From Monodelphis domestica (lineage: Eukaryota > Chordata > Mammalia > Didelphimorphia > Didelphidae), in assembly GCF_027887165.1 (NCBI RefSeq), contig NC_077227.1:440251895-440315894 (forward strand): 64,000 nt of DNA, in the 5' to 3' direction. Below, piece by piece: positions 22,509 to 33,299 of the stretch. Position 1 is the stretch's first letter. Each line of letters begins with the position of its first letter. The notes under the pieces are model-generated. The model was given only the letters and a program-made list of their open reading frames with translations. It did not search any database and had not been told where the DNA came from. Both the position numbers and the translations under genes were made by a program.

Positions 22509-23199
22509 TGTAAGGGTAATTTTAGGGTTGTGACTTAATCTAAATTAATTTGGTCGCCAGAGAATATCCCAAATCAGTTTGGAAATTTTATGGTGGTTTA
22601 ATTAATATAGGGGAAGGAATTTAGGAGAAGAGAGAGAGAGAAGGTATAGGATTTCTCCCACCTGGCCTTTGCCAGGGGGAGTTCAAAGACCTCCACCACA
22701 AGGTCTTTGAAGAAGATTAGAGGCTTTCCTAAGAGGATAGTGTTTGGAAGGTAAAGGAGAAAAGAATCAGCTTAAACACTGAGATAGATCAGTGAAGATG
22801 CCTCACCTGAACTAGGCTACTAAGTTTCTCCCAGTATTGTATCAAGGAAACTCACCGTCAAACCCAGACAATAGCTGCCACCATGCCAAGATGCCAAGAC
22901 GCTCAGCACTCTGCTGTCAGAGCCATCTCTCCCTGAAAAGAGAGAGGAAGAGGACGCGGAGAGAGGAAGTGACATGAAATATATAGATTGTTTTTACATC
23001 ACTTTCCTGTGTCTCACATGTACCAATGGTAGCTTAAGCTTGACTTAGGACAGCCCATGAGTCTGTCAGTTGTTTCTGATTTGTTATTTGCTAGCACATG
23101 TCTGTCATAGGTCACTCCTCAATACTTAATTCTTAAGTAGGGGTATAGACATTCCTCTTTTGTTAGACTAAGCAGGGTGGAGTAAATCTAAAATTCACA
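22509..23199 (-). mobile_element. Solo LTR A1 (691 bp) in ERV-1 pol, minus
   Basis: Begins 'tgtaagggtaattttagg' and ends 'ctaaaattcaca' on the plus strand, so TG/CA ends. Perfect 4-bp duplications GAAT lie at 22505-22508 and 23200-23203. RNase H coding resumes directly after it. No internal viral sequence remains. Confidence 0.92.
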
Positions 23200-23203
23200 G
23201 AAT

Positions 23204-24528
23204 GGCCCTGAAATCCTGGCCCTCCTTGAGGTTGTGTGGCTGCCTTCTCACCTTGCCATCATCCACTAAAAGGACCATCAGCTGGGCAACTCTGCTGAGG
23301 CTGTGAGTAATTGTCTGTTGGACCATACAGCAGGAGCAGTGGTCTTGAAGCTGGTGTTCCCCATCCAAACCTTACCAATGGGAGTACCTCATGATCCCCA
23401 ACTCCTTCACTACTCTCTGGATGATCTGGACTGGGGAAAGAACCTGGGAGCCTTACCAAACTTGGATGGCTGGTTGATCCTGCCAGATGGCCAAACCCTC
23501 TTATCTGAAGCACTGGGGAGACAAATTGCAAAGATAATTCATGAGACCACACACATGGGAAGTACAAAGCTAAGTGATCTGCTGGACAGAGACTTTGATT
23601 TTTACAATTTGCACCAAATCTGCAAAAACATCACTTCTAGATATGAAATATGTGCATGAGTCAATCAAAGAAGGGGATCAAAAGAACCAGGAAAGATCAA
23701 ACTGAGTGGGTTGGAACCTGGAGAACAGTGGGAAGTAGATATTACTGAAATAAATATAGGAAGGTATGGGTACAATTATCTCTTGGTCCTAGTGGACACT
23801 TTTCCAGGTTGGGCAGAGGCATTCCCAACAAAACATAAGACTGCCTCAGCAGTGGTGAAGAAGTTAATGTCAGAGATTATCCCTAGGTTTGGGTTTCCTT
23901 TGGGAATAGGATCAGACAATGGACCTGCTTTCATAGCAAAGGTGACTCAACAATTGGCTAAGGCCCTTGGTATAAATTGGAAATTACACTGTCCATTTTG
24001 ACCCCCAAACTCAGGACAGGTTGAGAGGATGAACCACACATTGAAAGAGACCTTGACAAAGTTGGCACTAGAGTCTGGCAAAAACGATAAGCCTCCTCCT
24101 CTTTGTCCTCCTGAGATCCTGTTGCACCCCCTAGGTACATGATATTACTCCATTTGAGATTTTATTCAGCCAATTTCCCCTCCGTCCTTCCTAAACTAGG
24201 GCTAGAAAAACTGGCTGACTATAATAATCAATATCTGTTCTCTTCTCTGAAAGTTTTGGATAAACTCTGGAAAACCATTAACCATACTGTCCATGCAGCC
24301 CACTCTTCATCCCCTGAATGTAACCTGCACCCTTTTACAGGTAAACCAGGGGACCTTGTGTTGGTCTGGAAAATCCCAACTGGGACTCTCAAACCATGGT
24401 GGACTGGTCCCTATGTAATCATTCTCACCCCTCTGGGGGCAGTAAAGGTCACAAGAAAGAAACACTGGATCCATGTGTCTCAAATGAAACCTGTTAAGCC
24501 TCATTCAGCAGTGCAGGAAGCAGAGTAG
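23204..24528 (+). pseudogene. pol: ERV-1 RNase H end and integrase, broken
   Basis: The RNase H C-terminus ('ALLEVVWLPSHLAIIH') is followed by an integrase zinc region with HETTH near 23550. The core holds 'EQWEVDIT' (first Asp), 'GSDNGPAF' (second Asp) and, after a stop at 24001, the 'GQVERMNH' Glu block. Thus all three catalytic positions are visible, but not in one frame. The C-terminal domain (24139-24528, 129 codons open) has the 'TGPYVIILTP' GPY/F-type motif. Confidence 0.9.
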
Positions 24529-24587
24529 TGGAAGGTTGCCAGAACTCCTGATCCCCTAAAAATCAAGATCCATCTGCACTGAGCAAT

Positions 24588-26313
24588 ATGGGAAGGGGGG
24601 ACTGGATTGGGGTTTTGTTGGGGCTAGTACTTCTGGAACTTTGGGAGATTATTCTGCCTTTCCCAATAATCCAGCACTGGGTGATCTGTAGAACTAGGGA
24701 TGGGAGGCAGCTGGCCACTACCAATTCCAAGGGGGACTTTCAGTCTCTAAAAATCCATTTTGATCTTTGTGTACTGTTGGGAGAAAATTGGAAGCTTCCC
24801 TCAAAATCTGTCTGATGTGGAACTCTGGTAGGGGAGCGCTCATTGTCTAAGGTCCCTGTTTATGCCTGTCCCTCTGTGGGGCTATGCTATTGTAACATGA
24901 CCAGGGGCTTTCATTGAGCAGCATGGGGATGTGAAACTGTTGCTGAATGGCTCCAGGCAGATCTTCATATCCAGTTTTTCAGGAGTGGGGAGGCTGTGAA
25001 TGCTGTTGGGTCCTATAACCTGTTTGTTTTGACTGTTAAAAGACTCAGCAGAAGTAGGTTGGGCAGCAGGCCAGACATGGGGACTCAGGTTGTATGTGTC
25101 CGGTGTGGACCCAGGGATTGAGTTTACATTGCAACAACTAACAGATAGGTTACTGCCCTCACTTATTAGCCAGAAAAGGGAAATTCTGGTGGAAACCTCC
25201 CCTGCAGTCTCTGCAACAAAAACAGCCAGCTGTGACAGGTGAATGCCTCCCCCATGGGGAGCAATCCCTCCTAAACATGCTCTCAACTGTTTTCAACTTT
25301 TTGAACTCCAGTGCCCCCCCTAACAACTTCAAACTGTTGGCTCTATTTAAACTCTTGACCCTTATTACATTGGTATTGGGGCACGGGATTCTTTGGCTGC
25401 CTCACAACCCCCAGACTCTCTGTTTATAAACTTCATACAAGATGCTGAGGCTAAAGCCTAATGTAAGTGGGGACATGAGCCGATCCTAACCTTAGGGGAT
25501 TTACAGGGGAATGGTACCTGTTTTGTGAATTCTGAGGCACACCTCAGCAGCTTGTTTCTTGTCCCTCACTGTGTAAGCATTGTAACATTCCCCCAAACCC
25601 CAAGATGATCGCCCAGAGGCCTGGTACTAAAAAGCCCCTTCAGGGACATGGTTTGCTTGTACTATAGGCATTACACCTTGCCTTTCCCCCAAGACAATTG
25701 CTATACTATGCATCCTAGTCCATGTTATTCCCTAAGTTTACTATTCTTCAGGTGAAGGGGGTAGAGCATACTTTGACAAAACATGCACTGAGGAACACCT
25801 CTTTAGTTTGGTTCAGCGCTATGGAGCACCCGTTCTTTTCCCAATCCTGATAGGAGTGAGAGTAGGAGGTAGTGCAGCCCTGGGCACTGCTGCCCTGGTT
25901 CAGGATAGTCAAACTTTTTGGCCTCTCTCACAGCAAATTGATCTAGACCTCAGTGAGTTAGAAATCTCTGTTAATTTCTTAGAAAAATCACTGTCCTTCC
26001 CAGCTGAAATGGTACTTCAGAATAGAAGAGGGCTGGGACTTCCTCAAGCAAGGTGGACTTTGTGTTGCACTGGAAAAAAACTTGCTGTTTTTATGCCAAC
26101 CACTCTGGAATTATGTAAAACTCCCTAGCTATGTTCCAATGTAGAATTCGTGACTGGAGGGAACCAACCTACAGGTCACTAATTGGTACTCCACTCTTTT
26201 TGCTTGGTCTTCCTGGCTGACGATTTTGCTTATGGCCATTGCAGGACCTATCATGTTGCTGATTCTGGGCCTCTTCATTGGCCCCTGTTTAATTAATCAG
26301 TTTATGTCCTAGT
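24588..26313 (+). pseudogene. env: ERV-1 env (SU and TM), broken
   Basis: A hydrophobic signal-peptide-like start lies at 24588 and is open for 75 codons. The surface part is interrupted by many stops. A transmembrane-subunit fragment is open at 25808-26128 (106 codons) and includes a hydrophobic stretch near its start and an 'LQNRRGL' block typical of gammaretroviral TM. A hydrophobic anchor-like segment lies in another frame around 26225-26310. It cannot make a full envelope. Confidence 0.85.
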
Positions 26314-26396
26314 CTAATGATGCCTAATGGCAGTCAAACTTTTGGCCTTATGGTCTCACTACCTTCCTATGCCCACCAAAGGTGAGTCAAGGGTTT

Positions 26397-26436
<40 letters not shown>
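26397..26436 (+). repeat. (CA)n microsatellite
   Basis: Twenty CA units just before the polypurine tract of ERV-1. Confidence 0.97.
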
Positions 26437-26437
<1 letters not shown>

Positions 26438-26450
26438 GAAAAGGAGAGAT
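26437..26450 (+). other. ERV-1 polypurine tract
   Basis: 'agaaaaggagagat' sits directly before the 3' LTR, where plus-strand DNA synthesis is primed in retroviruses. Confidence 0.7.
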
Positions 26451-26628
26451 TGAAGTGAGATAAATTAAGTCATTGATTTGCTTTGTATCTTGTACCCTAT
26501 AAAGTGTAATTTGAGTCTAGTGCAACTTTCATTATGAAGGTTTGCCCTGTCCAGTAATAAATAAATATTGGTTCCATTAATTTGAACTTCTGAGTGTCCA
26601 GACTCACTTTATGAAGTGCACCACTTCA
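26451..26628 (+). repeat. ERV-1 3' LTR, internally deleted (178 bp)
   Basis: Matches the 5' LTR at both ends but lacks about 244 bases (17523-17766 of the 5' copy). The join falls between two 'cattg' repeats in the 5' LTR, which suggests slippage or recombination between short repeats. Confidence 0.9.
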
Positions 26629-27400
26629 ATATGTTGTAATGTAATTTACTACCCTACCTTAACCTATCATCCTAAACTCTAGTTTACTTACCTACATCCC
26701 TATATACTTCCTAATATCAGAACAAAACATCTGAACTCAGACATCCTAGCTTAATAAAATCTCCTAAAACTAACCTACCTAACTATGCTACTACTATTCT
26801 AACCTAACTAAAATCTGAACCATATCCATTTATCTACATGGACACTCATATATAACTAAATCCTATAACAAGTAGTCATTCATTGATTCACTACTTGAAT
26901 CAATGTATCCTAACCATGTTTATAATTATATGTATATGTTATGTTATGTTGTGTTATGTACCAAAACTTCAGATCCTCCATCTTCTCATCTTGTCTGAAG
27001 AAATTTCTTCTTCTCCACAGTCCAAGGCATTAATATGTACTATTGAATGCATTCTAATATGAAGATATGCTATGTTACATGACACAAAATCTTACAAACA
27101 TTTGTCCATCAATCTCCTGATCCTCTTCACTGAAAATCTTCTTTAAAGTCTCCATCTACTTGTCCGCTGAAAATCCTCCACTTCCTTCCCAGTGTCCTCC
27201 ATTGTCTCTGAATTCTCCTCTTCAACAGGAATCTCCTCTTCCATAGGAATGGTCCTCTCCTTACTAAACTTTTTGACTACAGACTCAATTTGACTGATGG
27301 AATTCTCAGCTTTCCACTTCACAGCTATTCACCAACTCCTCTTCTTCTCCTGCAATTTCTCCTTCTTCCACACTCCACTATTTCTACACTTTTATCATCA
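26629..27400 (-). other. ERV-2 region downstream of integrase, no env recognised
   Basis: C-poor on the minus strand. After the integrase end the minus strand reads a charged Lys/Arg/Glu-rich stretch with stops, then AT-rich DNA up to the ERV-1 junction. No envelope signature (signal peptide, fusion peptide, TM block) could be seen. Confidence 0.45.
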
Positions 27401-28606
27401 ATTCTATGAGCTAATTTTATATTAGAACAATAATCTCTTCCTAATACTTTCACTGATGAAGGTAAAATTGACATGGTAGTATAAGGACCAACTCAACTTT
27501 TTTGTGTAGCTGATGTTTTGTCAAAAATTTCCACATATACCAGATTACCTGGTTGAAAATTATGGATTGAATAATCCAAAGAACAAGATTGGATCAAAAC
27601 TCTCATATCATGTAATTCTTTAAGCCTTTGTTGTAAAGCAACTAAATATGAAGCAATTTGACAGTCTTCCCACTAAGAGAGAAGTATAGACAGCCTTACA
27701 AGTTTTAGCCTGCAATGGAGCATGACCAAATAGCATTTCATAAGATGATACATGCAAATTTGGTCTAGGTCTTATACACAGGAAAAACAAAGCTATGGGA
27801 AGAATATCTATCCATTTTAGATGAGTTTCAGCACAAATTATCCCCACCATAGTCTTGAGTTCCTTGTTCAAATGTTCCACTTGACCTGAACTTTGTGGAT
27901 GATGAGTAATGTGAAACTTAGCTGTTATTCCCAGATTCTCATAAAATCTTTTCAGAATATCTTGAGTAAAATGAGATCCTCTGTCTGAGTCTATGGTAAT
28001 TGGAACACCAAATCTAGGAACAATCTTCCTAAGCAACACTTTCAAGACAAAGCCTGCTGTTATTTGTAGTAGATGGAAACCCTTCAGGCCACTTTGTTAA
28101 CCGATCAACAATTACAAGGCAAAACTTGAATCTTCTAGCTTTTGGCATGCTGATATAATCTATTTGCAAACTCTCGAATGGGCAGTATGCCAAAGGTCTA
28201 CCACCTAAACCTTTTTTTCGGAATGCATCCTGATTGAATTTTTAGCAAACAGAATAGTTACTACAGATGCTATATGCAATAGTACTAATTCTTGGTGCTA
28301 CCCACTGTCTCTTAACAGAATCCACCATAGCTTGTGTATCAAAATGATCTTTTTTATGAAAGGTTTGACACAAATAGGTGTAAAAATCTTTTCATAAGAG
28401 CAGATTCCCAGTATTTGCAACCCATATACCATTTTCTTTCCTAGCTCCAATGTCTTTTCATGTTTGACCCTCAGTCTACATAAACTTGTTGTGAATCAGA
28501 AGACTCAATAGTTCAAAGATTCATAACATACCCTGGAGCATTTTGTGCTGCATACTTTGCAGTTACCTTAGCTCTATGATTAACTTTAGACACTGAGTCT
28601 CTGACT
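27401..28606 (-). pseudogene. pol: ERV-2 integrase and RNase H end
   Basis: The core domain is open at 27620-28045 (141 codons) with 'DSDRGSHF' (Asp) and 'SGQVEHLNKEL' (Glu). The first Asp block ('LQIDYISMP') lies upstream at about 28150 in another frame, preceded by a degenerate His/Cys zinc region near 28250-28370. A GPY-type C-terminal block ('VGPYTTMSILPSSVK') follows near 27.45 kb. The sequence differs clearly from ERV-1 integrase, so this is a separate lineage. Confidence 0.85.
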
Positions 28607-29219
28607 ATTAAGGGTAAATTTTAGGGTTGAGACTGAATATATATTTTTAGTGGTTGCCAGGGATTTAAATTCTAAATCCCAATGAAATACTCAAGCCAGA
28701 ATGGAATTTTATGATTGTTTATTCACAATAGAAGGAAGAAATTAAGAATGAGGGAGAGAGAGGGAAAAGGGAAGAAGATCTCCTCCAGCCTGGTCTGAAC
28801 CAAGGGGAGTTCAAAGGGCCTCAGCCAACGGGCCTTCCCAGAGACTGTTGCCTTCAGAAGGCCAGGAAAAGTGAAGTCAGCCTTATCAGTCACCACATGG
28901 TCATCTAAGGGAAGCAGTCTGAGGTCTCATGCTTCAGATCCTCCAAGTTAAGTTTCACCACCCCCTCTCACAGGAAGTGATGTGAAATATAAAGGCAGTC
29001 CTTTATATCACTTCCTGTGTCTCACATGTACTAATGGTGGCTTAAACTTGGCTTTGGACAGCACAGGGGGTCAGTCAGTTGGTTCTGATTTGTCACTTGC
29101 TAACACACACAGGTCATAGACCTTCCTTCCCCACACTTAATCCTTAAGTGGGGGTATATACATTCTTGGTTGCTAGAATTCTAAAGACTAAGTAGGGTAG
29201 ATTAAATCTACAATTCACA
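28607..29219 (-). mobile_element. Solo LTR A2 (~613 bp) in ERV-2 pol, minus
   Basis: Same family as A1: 'aagggtaaattttagggttg' at the left, 'attaaatctacaattcaca' at the right, with shared internal text 'cctgtgtctcacatgtac'. The left terminus is mutated and no clean target duplication is seen. Confidence 0.85.
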
Positions 29220-29935
29220 TACCAAAAGTATGACTTCTGCAATGAATTACAACCAGCTGTTTTGGCTTTTGAATAGTATCCAGTAACCCAGTTATTACTT
29301 CTGCATGGCCAATTGATTTTCCTGATGCAGTAAAAAAAATCATGCTGTTTCCAAATTTCCCCAGTTGAGTGACACACTGAAAAAGCATACAGAGAGTCTG
29401 TATAGATATTAGCAACTTTACCATCAGCTAGAAGAAAGGCTTGCTTCAATGTCACTAACTCTGCCCCCTGAGCACTAATATTTCCATATAATGAGCTAAA
29501 CCACAGAGTATCAAATTCTGTCACCACTGCAGCACCAGTACAGTGAACACTATTATACAAACAGGAAACACCATCAGTAAAAAAAAAAAAAGTCTGGATT
29601 TTCAATAGGAGTGTCTTTCAATCCATCCTAGGCATGTCCACCAAATCAACTACTTCCACACACTCATGTAATGGTTCACCATTCTTTGGTAGATCAGGAA
29701 GAAGCATATTAAGATTTAATACACTATACCTCCTCAACTGGATATTCTCACTACAGGAGAATAATTTCATACTTAGAAATTCTTTCATCTGAATAAGCTT
29801 GAGTATGAAACTTTCTCAGTGCTTCTATTTATTGTGAACAGTATATAGTCAATGAACATCCCAAAGTTAAATAAGCTGACTTCTGGACTAACATAGCAGC
29901 AGCAGCTACCCCACTGCAGACAAGACACAGTGCCT
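29220..29935 (-). pseudogene. pol: ERV-2 RNase H and RT connection tail
   Basis: The minus strand is open at 29144-29605 (153 codons, partly LTR at its end) with 'FTDGVSCLYNSVH', 'GAAVVTEFDTLW', 'AQGAELVTLKQAF' and 'YTDSLYAFSV', which is RNase H with its acidic residues. Upstream (29.6-29.93 kb) an RT-connection end is seen ('AAAAMLVQKS'), cut from the rest by LTR B. Confidence 0.85.
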
Positions 29936-31672
29936 TGTAAGGGGAACATAAGGGGTTTTTAAATAAAAGTTTGGACTGGATTATTCAAGAATGGGGTTGC
30001 CATGAATTTTAGGAAATTCCAGAGAGATTTTATTTACAATTTATTTACAAAATATATAAAGTGAAGTAAGAAATCAGAGAGAGGATAGGGTAAGATATCT
30101 ACTCTAAGCTCTAAGTATTTTGCTCTGACCCCTGGCTCAACCCAGGCAGGGGAGTTTAGTTCTTAGCTGGAGAGGCCTTGGCTTTTGAACCAAGGACCTG
30201 GAGATGCAGGGAGCCTCTCTTAAGAGGATAGGTCTCTCCTGAGGCTAGTCTCTTCAGAAATTCCAGGAAAGGTATCAGCTCTTTTCATTCACCAGGTGTC
30301 AGTCCAAAGGGAGAGATTTAAGAATAATATCACTAAGTACAGGCCTCAGATCCAGTCAGCAGATTCTTCACCAACCTCTAACTCAAACTCAAAACTGTGA
30401 CAAGGAAATCACTTTAAAAGACTGATATATATTAATTTAAGGTCGCCAAGGAATTCAGCTATGTAATTCCTAAATGAAAACTCAAGTCAGCCGTCAGCAT
30501 TTTATAGAGTTTAATTACAAACAGGAGGAAGAAAGGAATTAGAGATAGAGAGAGAGAAAGGGGAGAGAAGGGAATAGGGCTTAAATACCCCCTCTGTTTA
30601 GGCTGGGCCAAAAAGGCCCAAGCCCTTAGATAGCTGGGGCAAAGAAATGAGATCAGTCCCTATTACTCACGTGACCAAAATGGAGAAACAGTCTCAAAGG
30701 CCCCCACCTTCAGCTTCCTTCAGAGCAAGCTTCTCAGAGCACACTCCAACCACTCAGACCAACTCCTCAACCACCCCCCTGAGTCTCCAGACTCCTCTAT
30801 CTTTAAGGAAACCATCCAAGTTCCCTCCCTTCAGTTCTCACATCTACCAATCACTGTCCTTCAATTTCCCTGTGCCAATGGAGGCTCTAGCTTAACCCAG
30901 GACCACCCAGAGGTCTCTGGCTTTGCACATGTCTGTTGAAGGTCATATTCTCAAATAATTAAATCTTTGATCCTTTGCTACAGCCCTTCCTAAATCCTGT
31001 TAAGACTGAGTAGGGTGGAGATTGATTCCAAGTATCTCCATTGTATCAATTCTAAAATTAATCATGACTCAAAGAAATTCCTGTTCTATGCTTAAGCATA
31101 GGTCAAAGTCCTTTCCATTGTTCAGCAAAAGGTTTCTGTCCTAAAGTAATCTTAAGAAGGGAGGAGGAGGAACCTCCCATGCCAATGGGGTTCACATTCC
31201 AATAGACTATCAGTAAGAAATTTTCCAAGTATGAAATTTCCCAATGGTGAAATTTCCAACATTTATAAGTCTAAGGAATTTTAAGGTTTATAAAACGCCC
31301 AATAAGAAGACAAAGTTTTCTCCAAAGATCTTTCCGAAGATCTCTGAAAATCTCTCCCCCAGAAGTTGTAGCTCCCTTTTAAAGACACTTCTTTTGCATC
31401 ACTTCCTATGCCCTCTCCTAATTTTATGTCTACCAATCACAGTTGAAGCTTTGCTTAGAACTGCCCAAGGGGCAGTCAGTTTGATTCTGATTTGTCACCA
31501 ACTATTGCACATGTGGGTCACAGACCTCTCCATTGAATTGTAAGTAGGGTGTTTACACTGTTGGTTGATTAAATCTAAAAATGGGCAGGGGAGTTAACTT
31601 AATCTTTGCAATCAGGGGAGAGTTAATTAATTTCATTTTCACAATCAGGGAAGAGTTAATGTAATCTTTACA
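29936..31672 (-). mobile_element. Solo LTR B in ERV-2 pol, itself interrupted
   Basis: Two halves, 29936-30395 and 31293-31672, form one minus-strand LTR related to A1/A2 ('attctgatttgtcaccaact' is shared). Ends are 'tgtaagggg' and 'ctttaca'. Flanks GCCT/GCCA are a near-perfect 4-bp duplication. It splits the RT connection after the 'DPIAAG' block. Confidence 0.75.
30396..31292 (-). mobile_element. Solo LTR C1 (897 bp) inside LTR B, minus
   Basis: Starts 'tgtgacaaggaaatcactt'. Perfect 4-bp duplications AAAC lie at 30392-30395 and 31293-31296. It is the same family as the LTR at 54198-55130, in opposite orientation. One LTR terminus has mutated from CA to TA. Confidence 0.93.
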
Positions 31673-32045
31673 GCCAGCAGCTATGGGATCAAACTGACAA
31701 CTATGATACCTAATAGCACGATAACTTTGTCTCAAAGTCTGTGTTAATACCCCAGAAGCAATTCCCTTGGTCTCATTAACAAATAATTGGGAATATTTTG
31801 AATAACCTGGGATACCCAAAGCTGGAGCAGATAAAATGGCTTCCTTAAGTTTTGCAAGAGCTTGTAGTATAAAATGTATTGGAGACAATATGGTCTCCAA
31901 TAGTTACAGAAACATGTGGTTGCATGGTATTTGGTGGTTGGAATGTTTTCAACACCAGAGCTAACACAGTAACATCAGTACAAAGCTCTGTCATCTCCTG
32001 TCCATCCAAACACACATCTACTTGAACTGCATGACTTTCCTAGGA
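31673..32045 (-). pseudogene. pol: ERV-2 protease relic joined to RT connection
   Basis: The minus strand at 31673-31900 encodes an RT thumb/connection block ('LAKLKEAILSAPALGIPGY' and 'SGVLTQTLR'). Just upstream (about 31.9-32.04 kb) is a degenerate protease-like stretch ('VDVCLDGQEMTEL') whose DTG site is not preserved. The catalytic RT palm with its YxDD motif is absent, so an internal deletion is inferred. Confidence 0.65.
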
Positions 32046-32493
32046 TTTTACATCTGTATCACATTCCTTACATTTTACACTACTCTCATTGGTCCCCTTA
32101 ACTTCTACATTAGTTCCACTGTTCACATTTATAATCACATTTTCTTTATCCATTTTATATTCTCTATTATTTTCCATTATTACACAATTCTTAGAATTTG
32201 ACCATTATTATATCAAAATTTTCTTGTTCCCCACATTCATTAACATTAATTACACATCCTTTTGTTTTAATTACATTATTTACAGCTTCATTGATATTAT
32301 CCCCATCACATACAATATCTTTAACCATACATCCATTTTGTATTGATTCACCCAACACTGGAGAACTCTGGGTACACCTTCATAATGAACATGCACCTTT
32401 ATTCTGATCTCTCTTCTGACAACCAACTACCTGACTAAACTTAGGCCTTGCTCCTGATTTAATCCAATCCTGCATAGTGATTAGATCAGGGGC
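32046..32493 (-). other. ERV-2 gag-pro spacer, low complexity
   Basis: On the minus strand a C-poor, Asn/Ile-rich stretch with stops lies between the gag zinc knuckle and the protease relic. The plus-strand ORFs here (85 and 69 codons) are hydrophobic by-products. Confidence 0.4.
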
Positions 32494-32880
32494 TTACATT
32501 CCCTGACAATAAGCATTGGGACACCCATTAGCATTATTCTGTCCTTGAAATGATGAACACCTATTGCCATCATTATTATTATTATTCCAACCAAAAGAAT
32601 TTTGCCTCCAGTCACAATGAAATCCTTTACTTCTATTTAATTGTCTAGAGAATTGTCCCCTAAAGAGACAATATCTTACATAATGTCCCAAAAGGTTGCA
32701 CAAATAACATCTTGAAGCCTCTGATCTTCTTTCCCTAGGTACATACTGATTTTTAAACTTTACAGATCTCAAAGTAGTCACTGATTTTATCACCTTTATT
32801 TCAGTGTCTTTAAGTTTCTTATTTGCTTTCTGTAACTGTTTTTTTATCCTGTATCCATCCCCCATCTTTCTCATCTGCAT
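32494..32880 (-). pseudogene. gag: ERV-2 gag C-terminal part with CCHC zinc knuckle
   Basis: This 128-codon open frame begins with a Lys/Glu-rich, coiled-coil-like stretch and carries one complete CCHC knuckle ('CYLCNLLGHYVRYC', C-x2-C-x4-H-x4-C), then an Asn-rich tail with 'NNNNND'. It is the nucleocapsid end of Gag. The frame remains open upstream past the ATG into the 57-bp duplicated segment. Matrix and capsid were not found to the right. Confidence 0.8.
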
Positions 32881-32887
32881 TCTTATC

Positions 32888-32946
32888 TTTATAAGGAAGA
32901 GATAAGAAATGATGTTTTGGACAGATGCAGAGGCATAAGACCAACT
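32888..32946. repeat. 57-bp segment, copy of 15424-15481
   Basis: 'taagaaatgatgttttggac' and 'agatgcagaggcataagacc' match the copy beyond the RANBP1-like ORF. Here it is in the same open minus-strand frame as the gag fragment. Confidence 0.85.
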
Positions 32947-33299
32947 GAGGGAGATTCTGGAATATTGATGAGAGGGCTGAGTTGAAAAACTCAGGAACAG
33001 TTAGTCTCTCTGGGGTTTGCTGATAGCAAGCATCTGAAAGGCTTTGCTGCCAATATACCTATTGAAGTTCCTGAACCTATATTTGTTGTGGAGACCTGTA
33101 TTTCACCATGAAGAAGAACTTTGAACTGAATCTAGTCTGACTCAGCATTTAGTCATCTTCAGCTGTCAGTGAGTGGGAGATCTGATTCCATCTGGACTTG
33201 GGATCTTTCCTTGGGCCCTGCTAAGCTTGCCACAGACCATTATCTTTAATATCAATAAAAAGGGCATTTAGTGTTCACAAGATAGAGCAGGGACTGGGA

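Larger units (their letters stand above)
17497..26628 (+). mobile_element. ERV-1: decayed gammaretrovirus-like provirus
   Basis: Two LTRs enclose gag, protease, RT, RNase H, integrase and env remnants in canonical order. The LTRs begin TGAARTGAG and end CCACTTCA. Flanks are 'gtat' on the left and 'atat' on the right, an imperfect candidate 4-bp target duplication. Stops and frameshifts occur in every gene, so the provirus is defective. Removing the solo LTR at 22.5 kb leaves about 8.4 kb, a normal proviral length. Confidence 0.95.

Noticed and set aside
24588-26313. Possible domesticated (syncytin-like) env in ERV-1
   Set aside because: Many stops and frameshifts split the surface and transmembrane parts. 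The longest open piece is 106 codons and lacks a complete subunit.
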